Positions 1-6,121 of a stretch of DNA of 7,410 bases are shown here, one piece after another. How positions within the stretch are numbered: position 1 is the stretch's first letter; each line of letters starts with the position of its first letter. This DNA comes from Bdellovibrionales bacterium (lineage in GTDB: Bacteria > Bdellovibrionota > Bdellovibrionia > Bdellovibrionales > JAMPXM01), in contig SXSP01000303.1 in assembly GCA_005792225.1 (NCBI GenBank), positions 1-7,410 of the forward strand, written 5' to 3'. Made by a program: the position numbers and the translations under genes. The notes below the pieces were generated by a model that was not told the DNA's origin, searched no databases, and saw nothing but the letters and a program-made list of their open reading frames with translations.

Positions 1-681
1 ATCATCCGCAACTCCTGGAACTCGTTTCAGGACATCCGCGACAACATGAATATACAGAACCTCGACGACGCCCGGCGAGCCGACTATGCGAAGTTGAAGG
101 CCAAGCTCGGGGCACTTCCTGGGTACTTTGCATTGCCGTATGCCTACATCAACGACATGGTTGCCTGGGGTCGGGGTGGGTACCACGTTCTCTCGATGAA
201 TTTTGATTTCTTCCAAGAGCGCTACAACACTTTTAAGGCGCGCTATCAGGTCCTAACACTTCCGTTCAGCTGCGATCGTCGCCAAGTCATCGCCTTCCTT
301 GATCGCTATCGGGAACTCAAGAACATCATTCACCACAAAAAGACGAAACCTACCGACCGTGTCGAGGCGCGCCGCCGCTTCTATCGTCTGCTGAGCGATC
401 AGATCTCCTTGCAAAAGCGTCTTTTTGATTTTGCGAAGGTTTCCTTCAACTCGCATTTGCCCCAAGTCGATCGCGTCAGCGATTTTTACTCAGGAAAATT
501 CCAGAGTTTCTATTGCGGAAGCCTTCCGCGTGAATCCTTTTTTCCCCAAGCCTCTGACTTCGCGGTTCCTTGGACCGCGGCCGCTCAGCCGGGCTGGTTG
601 AAGGATGTATCCATGTCTCAAACCCAGGTGAACACATACCTAGAAATTTTTGAGTGGATGGACCGCGAAAGAAAATTCTGA
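1..681 (+). CDS. Uncharacterised protein, 3' part (5' end outside window)
   Basis: I do not recognise this protein. The frame is open from base 1. The first ATG (base 46) has no Shine-Dalgarno sequence in front of it, so it is probably an internal methionine and the gene probably starts left of the window. The visible 226 residues are rich in aromatic and basic residues (clusters such as FYRLL, FYSGKF, FQSFYCG) and include two cysteines. There is no signal peptide, transmembrane stretch or catalytic motif that I can name. The middle (RRQVIAFLDRYRELKNIIHHKK and the following RRRFYRLLSDQISLQKRLFDFAK) looks strongly helical and charged. The stop at 679-681 lies 13 bases before the metalloprotease ATG, and the metalloprotease ribosome binding site directly follows that stop. 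The two are therefore probably co-transcribed and possibly translationally coupled. Confident as a coding region; function unknown. Confidence 0.75.
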   Translation: MIRNSWNSFQDIRDNMNIQNLDDARRADYAKLKAKLGALPGYFALPYAYINDMVAWGRGGYHVLSMNFDFFQERYNTFKARYQVLTLPFSCDRRQVIAFLDRYRELKNIIHHKKTKPTDRVEARRRFYRLLSDQISLQKRLFDFAKVSFNSHLPQVDRVSDFYSGKFQSFYCGSLPRESFFPQASDFAVPWTAAAQPGWLKDVSMSQTQVNTYLEIFEWMDRERKF

Positions 682-683
682 TC

Positions 684-688
684 GGAGG
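684..688 (+). promoter_or_regulatory. Ribosome binding site of the metalloprotease
   Basis: GGAGG lies six bases before the ATG at 695. It decides the start: the in-frame upstream ATG at 650 lies inside the preceding gene, has no such site, and would put 15 charged residues before an otherwise perfect lipoprotein signal. Confidence 0.85.
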
Positions 689-694
689 TTCAAA

Positions 695-2848
695 ATGAAA
701 TTGTTTAAATACTCGATGCTCCTTGTCTCGCTCATTCTTTCGGGATGTCAGGCGGAGAAGTCAGAACCGCACGAGACCGGACCCTCTACGGTGAACTTCG
801 TCGAGAACGACTGCAACACCAACCGCACAATCGGAAACGGTCACTACCGATTTGACGTCGTCAATCGCGACTGCGCCGAGGGCGTGAGCTCGAGTTTGAT
901 GATCGGTTTTCCAAAAAAGCTCCTCGAGCAGCCGCTCCTCTTCGGCGCCGTGATCACAAAAATCAGCGACAACCAAAATGTCTCGCTGGGCGAGATGAAA
1001 CTCTCGCAAGTCACACCCATTTGGGTCTGGGCGCGAGTCGCCCGCGCTTGGGAAAACCGCAAATACAAGTACTATCTTGAGATCCATCGCTGCGCCGACA
1101 CCTGCCAAGATTTGGATCAGGATGCCGAGCAACTCTTCCGGATCCCGATCGTCGAAAGACCAAGCACGAATAACGAAAGCTACCTCATTGATGCTTCGGT
1201 TCTCGGAAACTCTCTCGATCTCGTCCAATTCCTAACGGATCGCTTTAAGATTAATACTCCCACGCGCAAGCTCGAAAACGGCCCTGCGGCGGTCGTCCAA
1301 GCCGATTTCTCAGAAGAAACGTTAGCGATTGATATCAAAACGGATCGCGTTCTTCCCGAGAGTTCGATCCTCATGCGGCCTGAAGTTCGCTTCTCCGTCA
1401 CGGGTCGCTGGTACTTTAAAATTATGCCGCGAACGAACCCGACTTTCGAATCCCGCGCTCCCGTACCGGGTGTCGGCTTTTTTACGACGGAAGTTGACGG
1501 TCAACCAGCTCTCATCCAAAAGTTCGATCTCTCTCGCTCGCAGCCGAGAAAACGCGTGAAGTACTACGTTAAGAATGTTCCCGTAAACCGTCGCGCCGCC
1601 TTCGAGCAAGCTTTTAAGAATTGGAATTCCGCATTCGAACGAACGATCGGCCATCCGGTTTTTGATTATGTGTTCGTTGATGAATCTTCAACCCACTCGA
1701 ATCCTGCGCAACTTCAGGTCCTCACCGCGGGTGATCCACGATTCAACATCGTCGAATGGGACGTAAACAACCGTGCCAGCTACGGTGGTCTCGGACCGAG
1801 GGTGATCAATCCACTCACGGGCGAAATTCTCTCCGCAGCTGTCCTCGTCCAGGGGCCAACGATCGAAGCCCTCTACAAAAAATGGTTTGAGGCCTCAACT
1901 CAAAGTGAGCGGTTCCTCGCTCGCGGTGAAATTCAGCTTAGCGAAAACCTCCTGCGCCAGACGAAATCTGAACTCCACACAAAGCTCAACGCGCTTCAAT
2001 CCGCCGAACGAGTCGTGGGCCGCGCGGGAAAAGTTTTGCTCCATTCACCCGCGCATTCTCCGGGAACAACAGATCCCATCAAAGCCCAACTCGAGTTCTA
2101 TCCCGTACCGAAGGGAGTGACTTTTGATGACTACATGAACGGTTATTTCACGGCTCTCCTCACACACGAGCTCGGCCATAACCTCGGTCTTAGACACAAC
2201 TTCAAGGGGAGCCTCGGAGCGGATGAAACTACGGGCCGAGTCTCGCGTTCGATCATGGACTACCTCAATGGAGAGTTCCGACACCGAAACTCGATCGGCG
2301 ACTACGACCTGATGGCAATCGCCTACGGCTATCTCGGTCAGACCCCGCAAACGACGAACTGGTATTGCACCGACTCGGACGAAATGAATGCCCAGAGACT
2401 CAAGCAATCAGCCGAGTGCACCTCAAAAGATGCAACCAGCGATCCCTTTGGAAACTTCGAGCGTTTACTCAAAGAGAGCCACGCAAAACTCCTCGTCTCC
2501 GAAAACGGTGAGATGCCCGCGGAGTACCATGACTACGATGAAGAAATCCAAAAGGTCCTTGTCGGAATGATCGCGTACGCCGCCTCCGCCGACGAGCACT
2601 CGCGAGGCTGGACGAATTTTTTCCGCCCGGATCGCCCCAGCGAACCCGCGAAAATCAAGGAGTACGTCATCTCCCGCATCCTGGAAAACACCTGCTCCGA
2701 CACCCTCCGACGAAAGGTCCAATCGATTCCCAACCGGCGACCCAGAGAAAAAGCAAAAGAGAACCTCCAGAAACTAGAGGCCGAGACGGGGGAGTTGTTA
2801 GGTCGATACGACGAAAACCTGCTGACTCCCTGTAACTGGCCCCTTTAA
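695..2848 (+). CDS. Met-zincin family zinc-dependent metalloprotease, lipoprotein
   Basis: A 717-residue exported metalloprotease. Residues 1-17 form a lipoprotein signal (KLFKYSMLLVSLILSG) with lipobox LSGC and lipidated Cys18, so it should be anchored in the cell envelope. The catalytic module starts near Y290 (YYVKNVP, then W310-N-S-A-F-E) and contains a DPRFN..EW segment and a TGEIL segment. The zinc site is HELGHNLGLRHNFKGS, with zinc ligands H491, H495 and H501 and catalytic E492. The Met-turn SIMDY has M521, followed by IGDYDLMAIAYGY and a Cys558/Cys575 segment ending SDP. This order matches the Met-zincin domain (formerly DUF4953, PF16313) of bacterial zinc-dependent metalloproteases. 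Residues 20-280 are less conserved, and I infer a propeptide or accessory domain comparable to the DUF5117 region. The substrate is unknown. The last codons (NWPL, stop) lie in the terminal repeat of the adjacent IS, so the original C-terminus may have been altered. Confidence 0.9.
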   Translation: MKLFKYSMLLVSLILSGCQAEKSEPHETGPSTVNFVENDCNTNRTIGNGHYRFDVVNRDCAEGVSSSLMIGFPKKLLEQPLLFGAVITKISDNQNVSLGEMKLSQVTPIWVWARVARAWENRKYKYYLEIHRCADTCQDLDQDAEQLFRIPIVERPSTNNESYLIDASVLGNSLDLVQFLTDRFKINTPTRKLENGPAAVVQADFSEETLAIDIKTDRVLPESSILMRPEVRFSVTGRWYFKIMPRTNPTFESRAPVPGVGFFTTEVDGQPALIQKFDLSRSQPRKRVKYYVKNVPVNRRAAFEQAFKNWNSAFERTIGHPVFDYVFVDESSTHSNPAQLQVLTAGDPRFNIVEWDVNNRASYGGLGPRVINPLTGEILSAAVLVQGPTIEALYKKWFEASTQSERFLARGEIQLSENLLRQTKSELHTKLNALQSAERVVGRAGKVLLHSPAHSPGTTDPIKAQLEFYPVPKGVTFDDYMNGYFTALLTHELGHNLGLRHNFKGSLGADETTGRVSRSIMDYLNGEFRHRNSIGDYDLMAIAYGYLGQTPQTTNWYCTDSDEMNAQRLKQSAECTSKDATSDPFGNFERLLKESHAKLLVSENGEMPAEYHDYDEEIQKVLVGMIAYAASADEHSRGWTNFFRPDRPSEPAKIKEYVISRILENTCSDTLRRKVQSIPNRRPREKAKENLQKLEAETGELLGRYDENLLTPCNWPL

Positions 2849-2859
2849 TTGTTGTTGGC
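2834..2859 (+). repeat. Left terminal inverted repeat of the IS
   Basis: These 26 bases match the reverse complement of 3771-3796 at 25 positions. The core reads ACTGGCCCCTTT, then one mismatched base (A at 2847, against G in the other copy), then ATTGTTGTTGGC. The stop codon TAA (2846-2848) of the metalloprotease lies inside it. Similarity falls to about chance further inward. The true IS tip may be the GG at 2838, with AACT as outer bases that happen to match, or it may be 2834. Confidence 0.85.
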
Positions 2860-2869
2860 CCGAGGCCTC

Positions 2870-3745
2870 CTAAATCAGCTCAGTATTGTGGTAGACGGCA
2901 TAAACCATGAGTCGCGCTAAGAGCATCTCAGGCTTTTTCGTCGTCGCCCACGTCCGCCGAACCAAACACGCAAGCCCATCCCTCATCATCGCAAACGTGT
3001 GATTCAGAGAGAAGATCGGGTCGAACCCTCCCTTCTTCAGCTCACCTTGGCCGGCAATGCAGGCTTTGCGGCCCTTAAAGCGCTTGTGCTCGGCTTGAGG
3101 GAAGTACTTTGTAATGTCATGCGTGTAGTGCGAACTCATGTCGGATTTGATGGTCGCTCGAGGATGAACGCTGAGTTGGAGGCGACCGAAGAGCTCGCGA
3201 CGTGCCTGACGCCGCTCATCTTTGCGGGGTCCGTATTTTTCGCGCGCGATCTTAGCCAATCGACCCTTCGCCGGCATCCTCGCGACCGTGAGATCAATGA
3301 TCCTCCGGGTCTTGTACTCGACCGCGACGGACACGGCGAGCGGCTTACACTTCGTATGCTCTGACGTTTCCAGATCATCGAACTCGATAACCTCGGCCCG
3401 CGGGGTCTCGAGGTTTGATGCTTGGAGCTCGAGCGTTGCTAGTTCAGCGAGGTAAAGGAGTTTCCTCGCCACCGTCTTACGATCGATGCGCAAGACCTTC
3501 GCGATCCTGTTCTGCGTGACCTTGGCGCAAAGTAGATCCCGCACGGTTTGGTTCAGCTGTCGCTTCTTCTGGCGGTAGGCGGCCGCGAAGGTTGCGTGCG
3601 AGAACGTACGTGCGCACTCGAGGCACTTAAAGCGTTGGATGAGTCGGGAATCAGATCGCCTGTAAAAAGATCCGAAGCGGATGACTTTCGGATTGCCGGA
3701 CAGGTCTTCGGATGTGGATTCGCAATGAAAGCAGTTTCGTATCAT
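2870..3745 (-). CDS. DDE-type transposase with InsA-like zinc ribbon
   Basis: A 291-residue transposase for the surrounding IS. From the ATG at 3745, residues 5-44 form a CxxC...CxxC zinc ribbon (C5, C8, C41, C44, around RFKCLECARTF) like IS1 InsA. Residues about 67-98 look like a helix-turn-helix (QNRIAKVLRIDRKTVARKL). The RNase H-like catalytic part has its first aspartates in EFDDLETSEHTK (D123/D124) and a second in IKSDMSSHY (D202). The third position is uncertain: the expected area is FDPIFSLNHTFAMMRDGL, where N248 or a nearby aspartate could serve. The C-terminus RRTWATTKKPEMLLARLMVYAVYHN is typical of these single-ORF transposases. Three tandem TTG codons from 3781 could extend the frame by up to 12 residues, but the zinc ribbon begins right after the ATG. 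No clear Shine-Dalgarno precedes that ATG; a strong hairpin occupies the position instead. It ends at TAG 2870-2872, close to the left terminal repeat. Confidence 0.85.
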   Translation of the reverse strand: MIRNCFHCESTSEDLSGNPKVIRFGSFYRRSDSRLIQRFKCLECARTFSHATFAAAYRQKKRQLNQTVRDLLCAKVTQNRIAKVLRIDRKTVARKLLYLAELATLELQASNLETPRAEVIEFDDLETSEHTKCKPLAVSVAVEYKTRRIIDLTVARMPAKGRLAKIAREKYGPRKDERRQARRELFGRLQLSVHPRATIKSDMSSHYTHDITKYFPQAEHKRFKGRKACIAGQGELKKGGFDPIFSLNHTFAMMRDGLACLVRRTWATTKKPEMLLARLMVYAVYHNTELI

Positions 3746-3747
3746 GG

Positions 3748-3776
3748 GTTGGCGGAAGAGCAAGACTTCCGCCAAC
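3748..3776 (-). promoter_or_regulatory. Hairpin just upstream of the transposase start
   Basis: A perfect 11-bp inverted repeat with a 7-base loop: GTTGGCGGAAG at 3748-3758 and CTTCCGCCAAC at 3766-3776. It ends two bases before the transposase ATG and shares its outer six bases with the right terminal repeat. In a minus-strand transcript it would fold over the leader, burying the only GGCGGAAG-like purine tract. No T-run follows in either direction, so it is not a standard intrinsic terminator. A translational block on read-through transcripts, known for several other IS families, is a reasonable inference. Confidence 0.6.
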
Positions 3777-3796
3777 AACAATCAAAGGGGCCAGTT
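3771..3796 (-). repeat. Right terminal inverted repeat of the IS
   Basis: The partner of 2834-2859 in inverted orientation, with one mismatch in 26 (C at 3783). Its outermost base overlaps the stop codon of the minus-strand lipoprotein gene (complement of 3796-3798), so the IS lies directly behind that gene. Its inner six bases form the outer part of the hairpin in front of the transposase. Confidence 0.85.
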
Positions 3797-5469
3797 TACT
3801 TGAACCAGAGGTCGTACATGACGTGCAACTTCCCATCCGTCGTCTTCACCACCGACTTCAGGGTGATCTTGTTGCCGTATTGATCGACTTCTTTGAAGTT
3901 CGGATCGGCTTTTAGATCGATGGATTCAACTCCGAGGGACTCAAGGGTCTTGAGTTCGTGCGGCTGAGCGATGCCGTCCACGTTCTCGTCGAGCCAGAAG
4001 CGGAGCTTCGTGAACACGTCGTCTTTCGCCGTGATGTAACCGTCGCGAGCTCTCGCGTTCATGTTACCGTTCGACATTCTGCCGTCGAATTTGCGGAGCG
4101 CTTCGTAGCCATCGGCGGCGTACGTTCCATCCGGGCCCGACGTGTTGTTACCGAACAATTGTTCGATTCCGTTTACTTCGCCGCGTTCGTTCGGGAGAAC
4201 GATGAAGTACTGATTCGGAGAAGCTTCGCGCTTGAACCAAGAGATGAGTTTCTTCGTGTGCGCGACCGGCTCCGCGAGGAAGCCCGCGATGTCGAAGTAA
4301 ACTCCATCCTTCGGTGCTGTCAGATCGAGACTCCTTGCACGACCCATTTGAACCATGAGCGGGCTGTAAGAGTAATCGCAGTTCTGACCACCGTGCGGAG
4401 CTGCACGATCCGCGAGAACCGCAGGTCCCCAACCTTGAGCGCTCTCGGCGCGGACGGCGACGCTAAAGGTGCCGTTCGTATTGCGAGTCACGTCGGCGAC
4501 AACGCGGTTTGCGGCGTGCCACATATCGTACCAGGCGACCAGCTCATCTGGAGGATTTGCGGCTTCGAAGAATGGTTCCTTCGTGATGCCCCATGAACCA
4601 GACGCCGCGTGGAGAATTCCGCGCTGGAAGTTGCGTGTCGTCGACTCGCGAACGATCGAAAGCGTGTAAGTTCCATTCGCGAGATTCGGGCAAGCGATTC
4701 TCATCTTCGCCTTGGGGAAGGTGAACTGTTTCTGCAACAGCTCAGTCTTCATGTTGCCGTCAACGATCGTGCAAACAGGCTCTACAGCCGAAAGAATAGA
4801 GTCACGGTGAGGGAGATTTGGAGGACTCGGCACTAATCCCGTCGCGTATTCAGCAAAAGGTTGGTTCGGGAGAAGAACGAGTTTCAAATTCTCACTCGTC
4901 GACTTCAAATTGAAGCCAGCCATGTGGGTGTAATTCGATCCGCAATAATGCGGCATCGGCATCGGATTCTCAGGAATCTCCGGGGGCGGAGTCGGTCCAG
5001 GAGGCGTAGGTGTCGCTCTCGGAGGAGTTGGCGTTGCTCCTGGAGGAGTCGGTGTCGCTCCCGGAGGTGTGGGCGTCGCTCCCGGAGGAGTTGGCGTCGC
5101 TCCCGGAGGAGTCGGTGTCGCTCCCGGAGGAGTTGGCGTTGCTCCCGGAGGAGTCGGCGTTGCTCCCGGAGGTGTGGGTGTCGCTCCCGGAGGAGTTGGC
5201 GTTGCTCCCGGGGGTGTGGGCGTCGGAGTCGGAGGGCAAGGCACTTCGATTTCCGCTCCCGTTGGAGTAGAAACATAGCACTTACCGTCGCGAATGATGA
5301 TTTGGTTCGCGCTCGTCGTGAAAATCGAAGTCGACTGAAGCGTGAGAAGTTTTGCATCACCAAGACCCGAGCTAAATCCCGCGCCGCAGTTTTGGAACGA
5401 AACGACCAGTCCCATGGTCAGAACTGAACCCATCCACTTTGAGTGCATCTTCCGATTGTTGTTCGTCAC
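3796..5469 (-). CDS. Lipoprotein-like surface protein with Pro/Thr repeat linker and EF-hand-like C-terminus
   Basis: A 557-residue exported protein of unknown function. The start is GTG at 5469, supported by AGGAGG eight bases upstream; the ATG seven codons later lacks such a site. Residues 10-27 form a signal ending SFQNCG; Cys28 is a possible lipidation site, although FQNC is a loose lipobox. A short N-terminal part (to about 77) leads into a Pro/Thr linker (about 78-163): nine PTPPGAT units, one PTPPRAT, and degenerate ends. This is probably an extended, wall- or surface-spanning spacer. The large C-terminal region ends in a pattern seen in calcium-binding exoproteins: GIEQLFGNNT, ARDGYITAKDDVFTKLRFW, then a loop D494-x-N496-x-D498-G with E505 as the twelfth position, then ELKTLESLGVESIDL. 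This resembles an EF-hand or dockerin-type loop; calcium binding is inferred. It converges on the IS and could read through into the transposase. Confidence 0.85.
   Translation of the reverse strand: MTNNNRKMHSKWMGSVLTMGLVVSFQNCGAGFSSGLGDAKLLTLQSTSIFTTSANQIIIRDGKCYVSTPTGAEIEVPCPPTPTPTPPGATPTPPGATPTPPGATPTPPGATPTPPGATPTPPGATPTPPGATPTPPGATPTPPGATPTPPRATPTPPGPTPPPEIPENPMPMPHYCGSNYTHMAGFNLKSTSENLKLVLLPNQPFAEYATGLVPSPPNLPHRDSILSAVEPVCTIVDGNMKTELLQKQFTFPKAKMRIACPNLANGTYTLSIVRESTTRNFQRGILHAASGSWGITKEPFFEAANPPDELVAWYDMWHAANRVVADVTRNTNGTFSVAVRAESAQGWGPAVLADRAAPHGGQNCDYSYSPLMVQMGRARSLDLTAPKDGVYFDIAGFLAEPVAHTKKLISWFKREASPNQYFIVLPNERGEVNGIEQLFGNNTSGPDGTYAADGYEALRKFDGRMSNGNMNARARDGYITAKDDVFTKLRFWLDENVDGIAQPHELKTLESLGVESIDLKADPNFKEVDQYGNKITLKSVVKTTDGKLHVMYDLWFK
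5000..5209 (-). repeat. 21-bp tandem repeat array, ten full units
   Basis: Ten head-to-tail 21-bp units (plus-strand consensus GGAGGAGTYGGYGTYGCTCC followed by C), with degraded partial units at about 4982-4999 and 5210-5225. Each unit encodes one heptapeptide of the linker in the surrounding gene. Units vary at positions 6, 9, 12, 15 and 21, all of which are third codon positions. The single amino-acid change is Gly to Arg in the unit at 5000-5020. Because the unit length is a multiple of three, unit gain or loss would change linker length without frameshift. Confidence 0.95.
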
Positions 5470-5477
5470 AGCCCTTA

Positions 5478-5483
5478 CCTCCT
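5478..5483 (-). promoter_or_regulatory. Ribosome binding site of the repeat lipoprotein
   Basis: AGGAGG on the minus strand (CCTCCT on the plus strand), eight bases before a GTG codon at 5469. It decides the start in favour of GTG over the downstream in-frame ATG at 5448. Confidence 0.8.
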
Positions 5484-5601
5484 GCGGGTCGCAAGACCAC
5501 GCTAAACTGTGAACATTGCAACCTGGGGGCCCAGGCGTAGGAGAACGTAGGGCGATTGTCGCGAATGGAGACTAGCGGGGTGTCTAACAATTTTGGGCAC
5601 G

Positions 5602-5618
5602 CGTCTCAAAATGAGACG
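5602..5618. promoter_or_regulatory. Palindrome, possible operator
   Basis: CGTCTCA-AAA-TGAGACG is a perfect 7-bp inverted repeat around a three-base centre, about 70 bases before the small lipoprotein ATG and about 130 bases before the repeat lipoprotein GTG. The central location between divergent genes, the helical-turn-scale spacing and the overlap with a possible minus-strand -35 (TTGAGA) suggest a dimeric regulator site. No T-run follows, so it is not a terminator. The regulator is unknown. Confidence 0.35.
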
Positions 5619-5672
5619 GTGAAGTCACAAAGATTCACTTCTCATTAGGACAAACCAGGTGCATTTAGATTT

Positions 5673-5679
5673 GAGGGGG
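5673..5679 (+). promoter_or_regulatory. Ribosome binding site of the small lipoprotein
   Basis: GAGGGGG is a purine-rich Shine-Dalgarno-like tract five bases before the ATG at 5685, supporting that start. Confidence 0.65.
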
Positions 5680-5684
5680 CTGAT

Positions 5685-6119
5685 ATGCATTTGCTTCTTC
5701 GTTTGACTGCGATTCCTCTCACACTTCTGACGTTAGCGGCCTGCTCGTCCACGCCGACCAGGAGCACTCCAAAAACCACCAGAGCACCTGGCTCGATGGG
5801 GCCTCCGACGGACTGGAAGAACCAAATCTCGGTTGGTGGCCGCGTCCTTCCTTCCAGCGAGTGTCTCGCCCGTCCCGACGATTTTCGAATCGAGGTCACG
5901 GGGCCCTCTCCAGGTGACTCGAGAGTTTGCGGAACCGAAGTCTCACCAACCGGAAGCTATCGTCTTATCTGCGGTGCTCAACTCGGCAAATACTCTGTCT
6001 TGCTCCGCGAAAATCGCAACGATCGCATCGTTGAATCCCGCCGCATCGAAACGGCGGCGACCGATCGTTTTGAAGTCGATTTTCATCCGTGTTCTGAGAA
6101 CGAAGCCGCGATGCTCTGA
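5685..6119 (+). CDS. Small lipoprotein of unknown function
   Basis: A 144-residue predicted lipoprotein. Residues 1-19 are a hydrophobic signal, with lipobox LAAC and lipidated Cys20. A flexible Ser/Thr/Pro-rich tether (about 21-45) follows, then a compact domain of roughly 95 residues. The domain pattern SVGGRVLPSSEC...FRIEVTGP...SPTGSYRLICGAQLGKYSVLLREN resembles a small beta-sandwich of the carboxypeptidase-regulatory or transthyretin-like type (turn PTGSYRL, then G-Y-x-V strand). This is a fold guess, not a recognised family. Four cysteines in the domain (C60, C82, C96, C136) could form two disulfides in the periplasm. It has its own ribosome binding site, and its stop lies only 11 bases before the monooxygenase start, so the two are probably one operon. 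Why an envelope lipoprotein would accompany a cytoplasmic flavoenzyme is not evident from the sequence. Confidence 0.8.
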   Translation: MHLLLRLTAIPLTLLTLAACSSTPTRSTPKTTRAPGSMGPPTDWKNQISVGGRVLPSSECLARPDDFRIEVTGPSPGDSRVCGTEVSPTGSYRLICGAQLGKYSVLLRENRNDRIVESRRIETAATDRFEVDFHPCSENEAAML

Positions 6120-6121
6120 TT

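Larger units (their letters stand above)
2838..3792 (-). mobile_element. Insertion sequence, IS1/IS1595-like, single transposase gene
   Basis: An element of about 955 bp, or up to 963 bp if the outer AACT is included. It is bounded by near-identical inverted terminal repeats and filled by one uninterrupted transposase gene on the minus strand. The GGCC-type tips, the size, and a transposase with an N-terminal zinc ribbon fit the IS1/IS1595 superfamily; the exact family is an inference. Members of these families usually make target duplications of about 8-9 bp, but the flanks here (TGTAACT on the left, AGTTTACT on the right) do not match as direct repeats for either choice of tip. The transposase has no internal stop or frameshift, so the element could still be functional. 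Confidence 0.8.
5470..5684. other. Divergent intergenic region
   Basis: These 215 bases separate the two divergent lipoprotein genes and should hold promoters for both. I see no strong sigma-70 consensus. On the minus strand a TTGAGA at 5604-5609 is followed after 17 bases by TAGACA, which is only a weak candidate pair. The region also holds a palindrome (5602-5618) and a short GC-rich hairpin in the leader of the minus-strand gene (CCTGGG 5522-5527, CCCAGG 5530-5535). No small ORF or RNA gene is convincing here. Confidence 0.5.

Noticed and set aside
46..681. Complete 211-residue gene starting at the ATG at 46
   Set aside because: The frame is open to the window edge and no Shine-Dalgarno precedes base 46, so a longer gene is more likely.
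650..694. Upstream in-frame ATG extending the metalloprotease by 15 residues
   Set aside because: It overlaps the preceding gene, lacks a ribosome binding site, and would place charged residues before a good lipoprotein signal; the ATG at 695 has GGAGG at six bases.
761..1228. Minus-strand 155-codon reading frame within the metalloprotease gene
   Set aside because: It is a shadow of the plus-strand gene with no start signal or domain; the plus-strand protein has signal peptide and catalytic motifs.
2828..2837. Eight-base target duplication with 3793-3800
   Set aside because: CTGTAACT and AGTTTACT agree at only four of eight positions, and alternative tip choices do no better.
3748..3776. 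Intrinsic transcription terminator for the repeat lipoprotein
   Set aside because: The stem is strong, but no run of T follows in either direction; leader control of the transposase fits better, although factor-assisted termination cannot be excluded.
3958..4596. 212-codon plus-strand reading frame opposite the lipoprotein C-terminal region
   Set aside because: No ribosome binding site or recognisable domain; it is antisense to the calcium-loop coding region, which has clear protein-level pattern.
5000..5209. CRISPR array
   Set aside because: The 21-bp units are directly contiguous with no spacers and encode an in-frame heptapeptide repeat.
4861..5427. Long plus-strand arginine/serine-rich reading frame opposite the repeat lipoprotein
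   Set aside because: The 21-bp repeat keeps all frames open. The minus-strand frame has the signal peptide, the ribosome binding site and synonymous-site variation, so the plus frame is a shadow.
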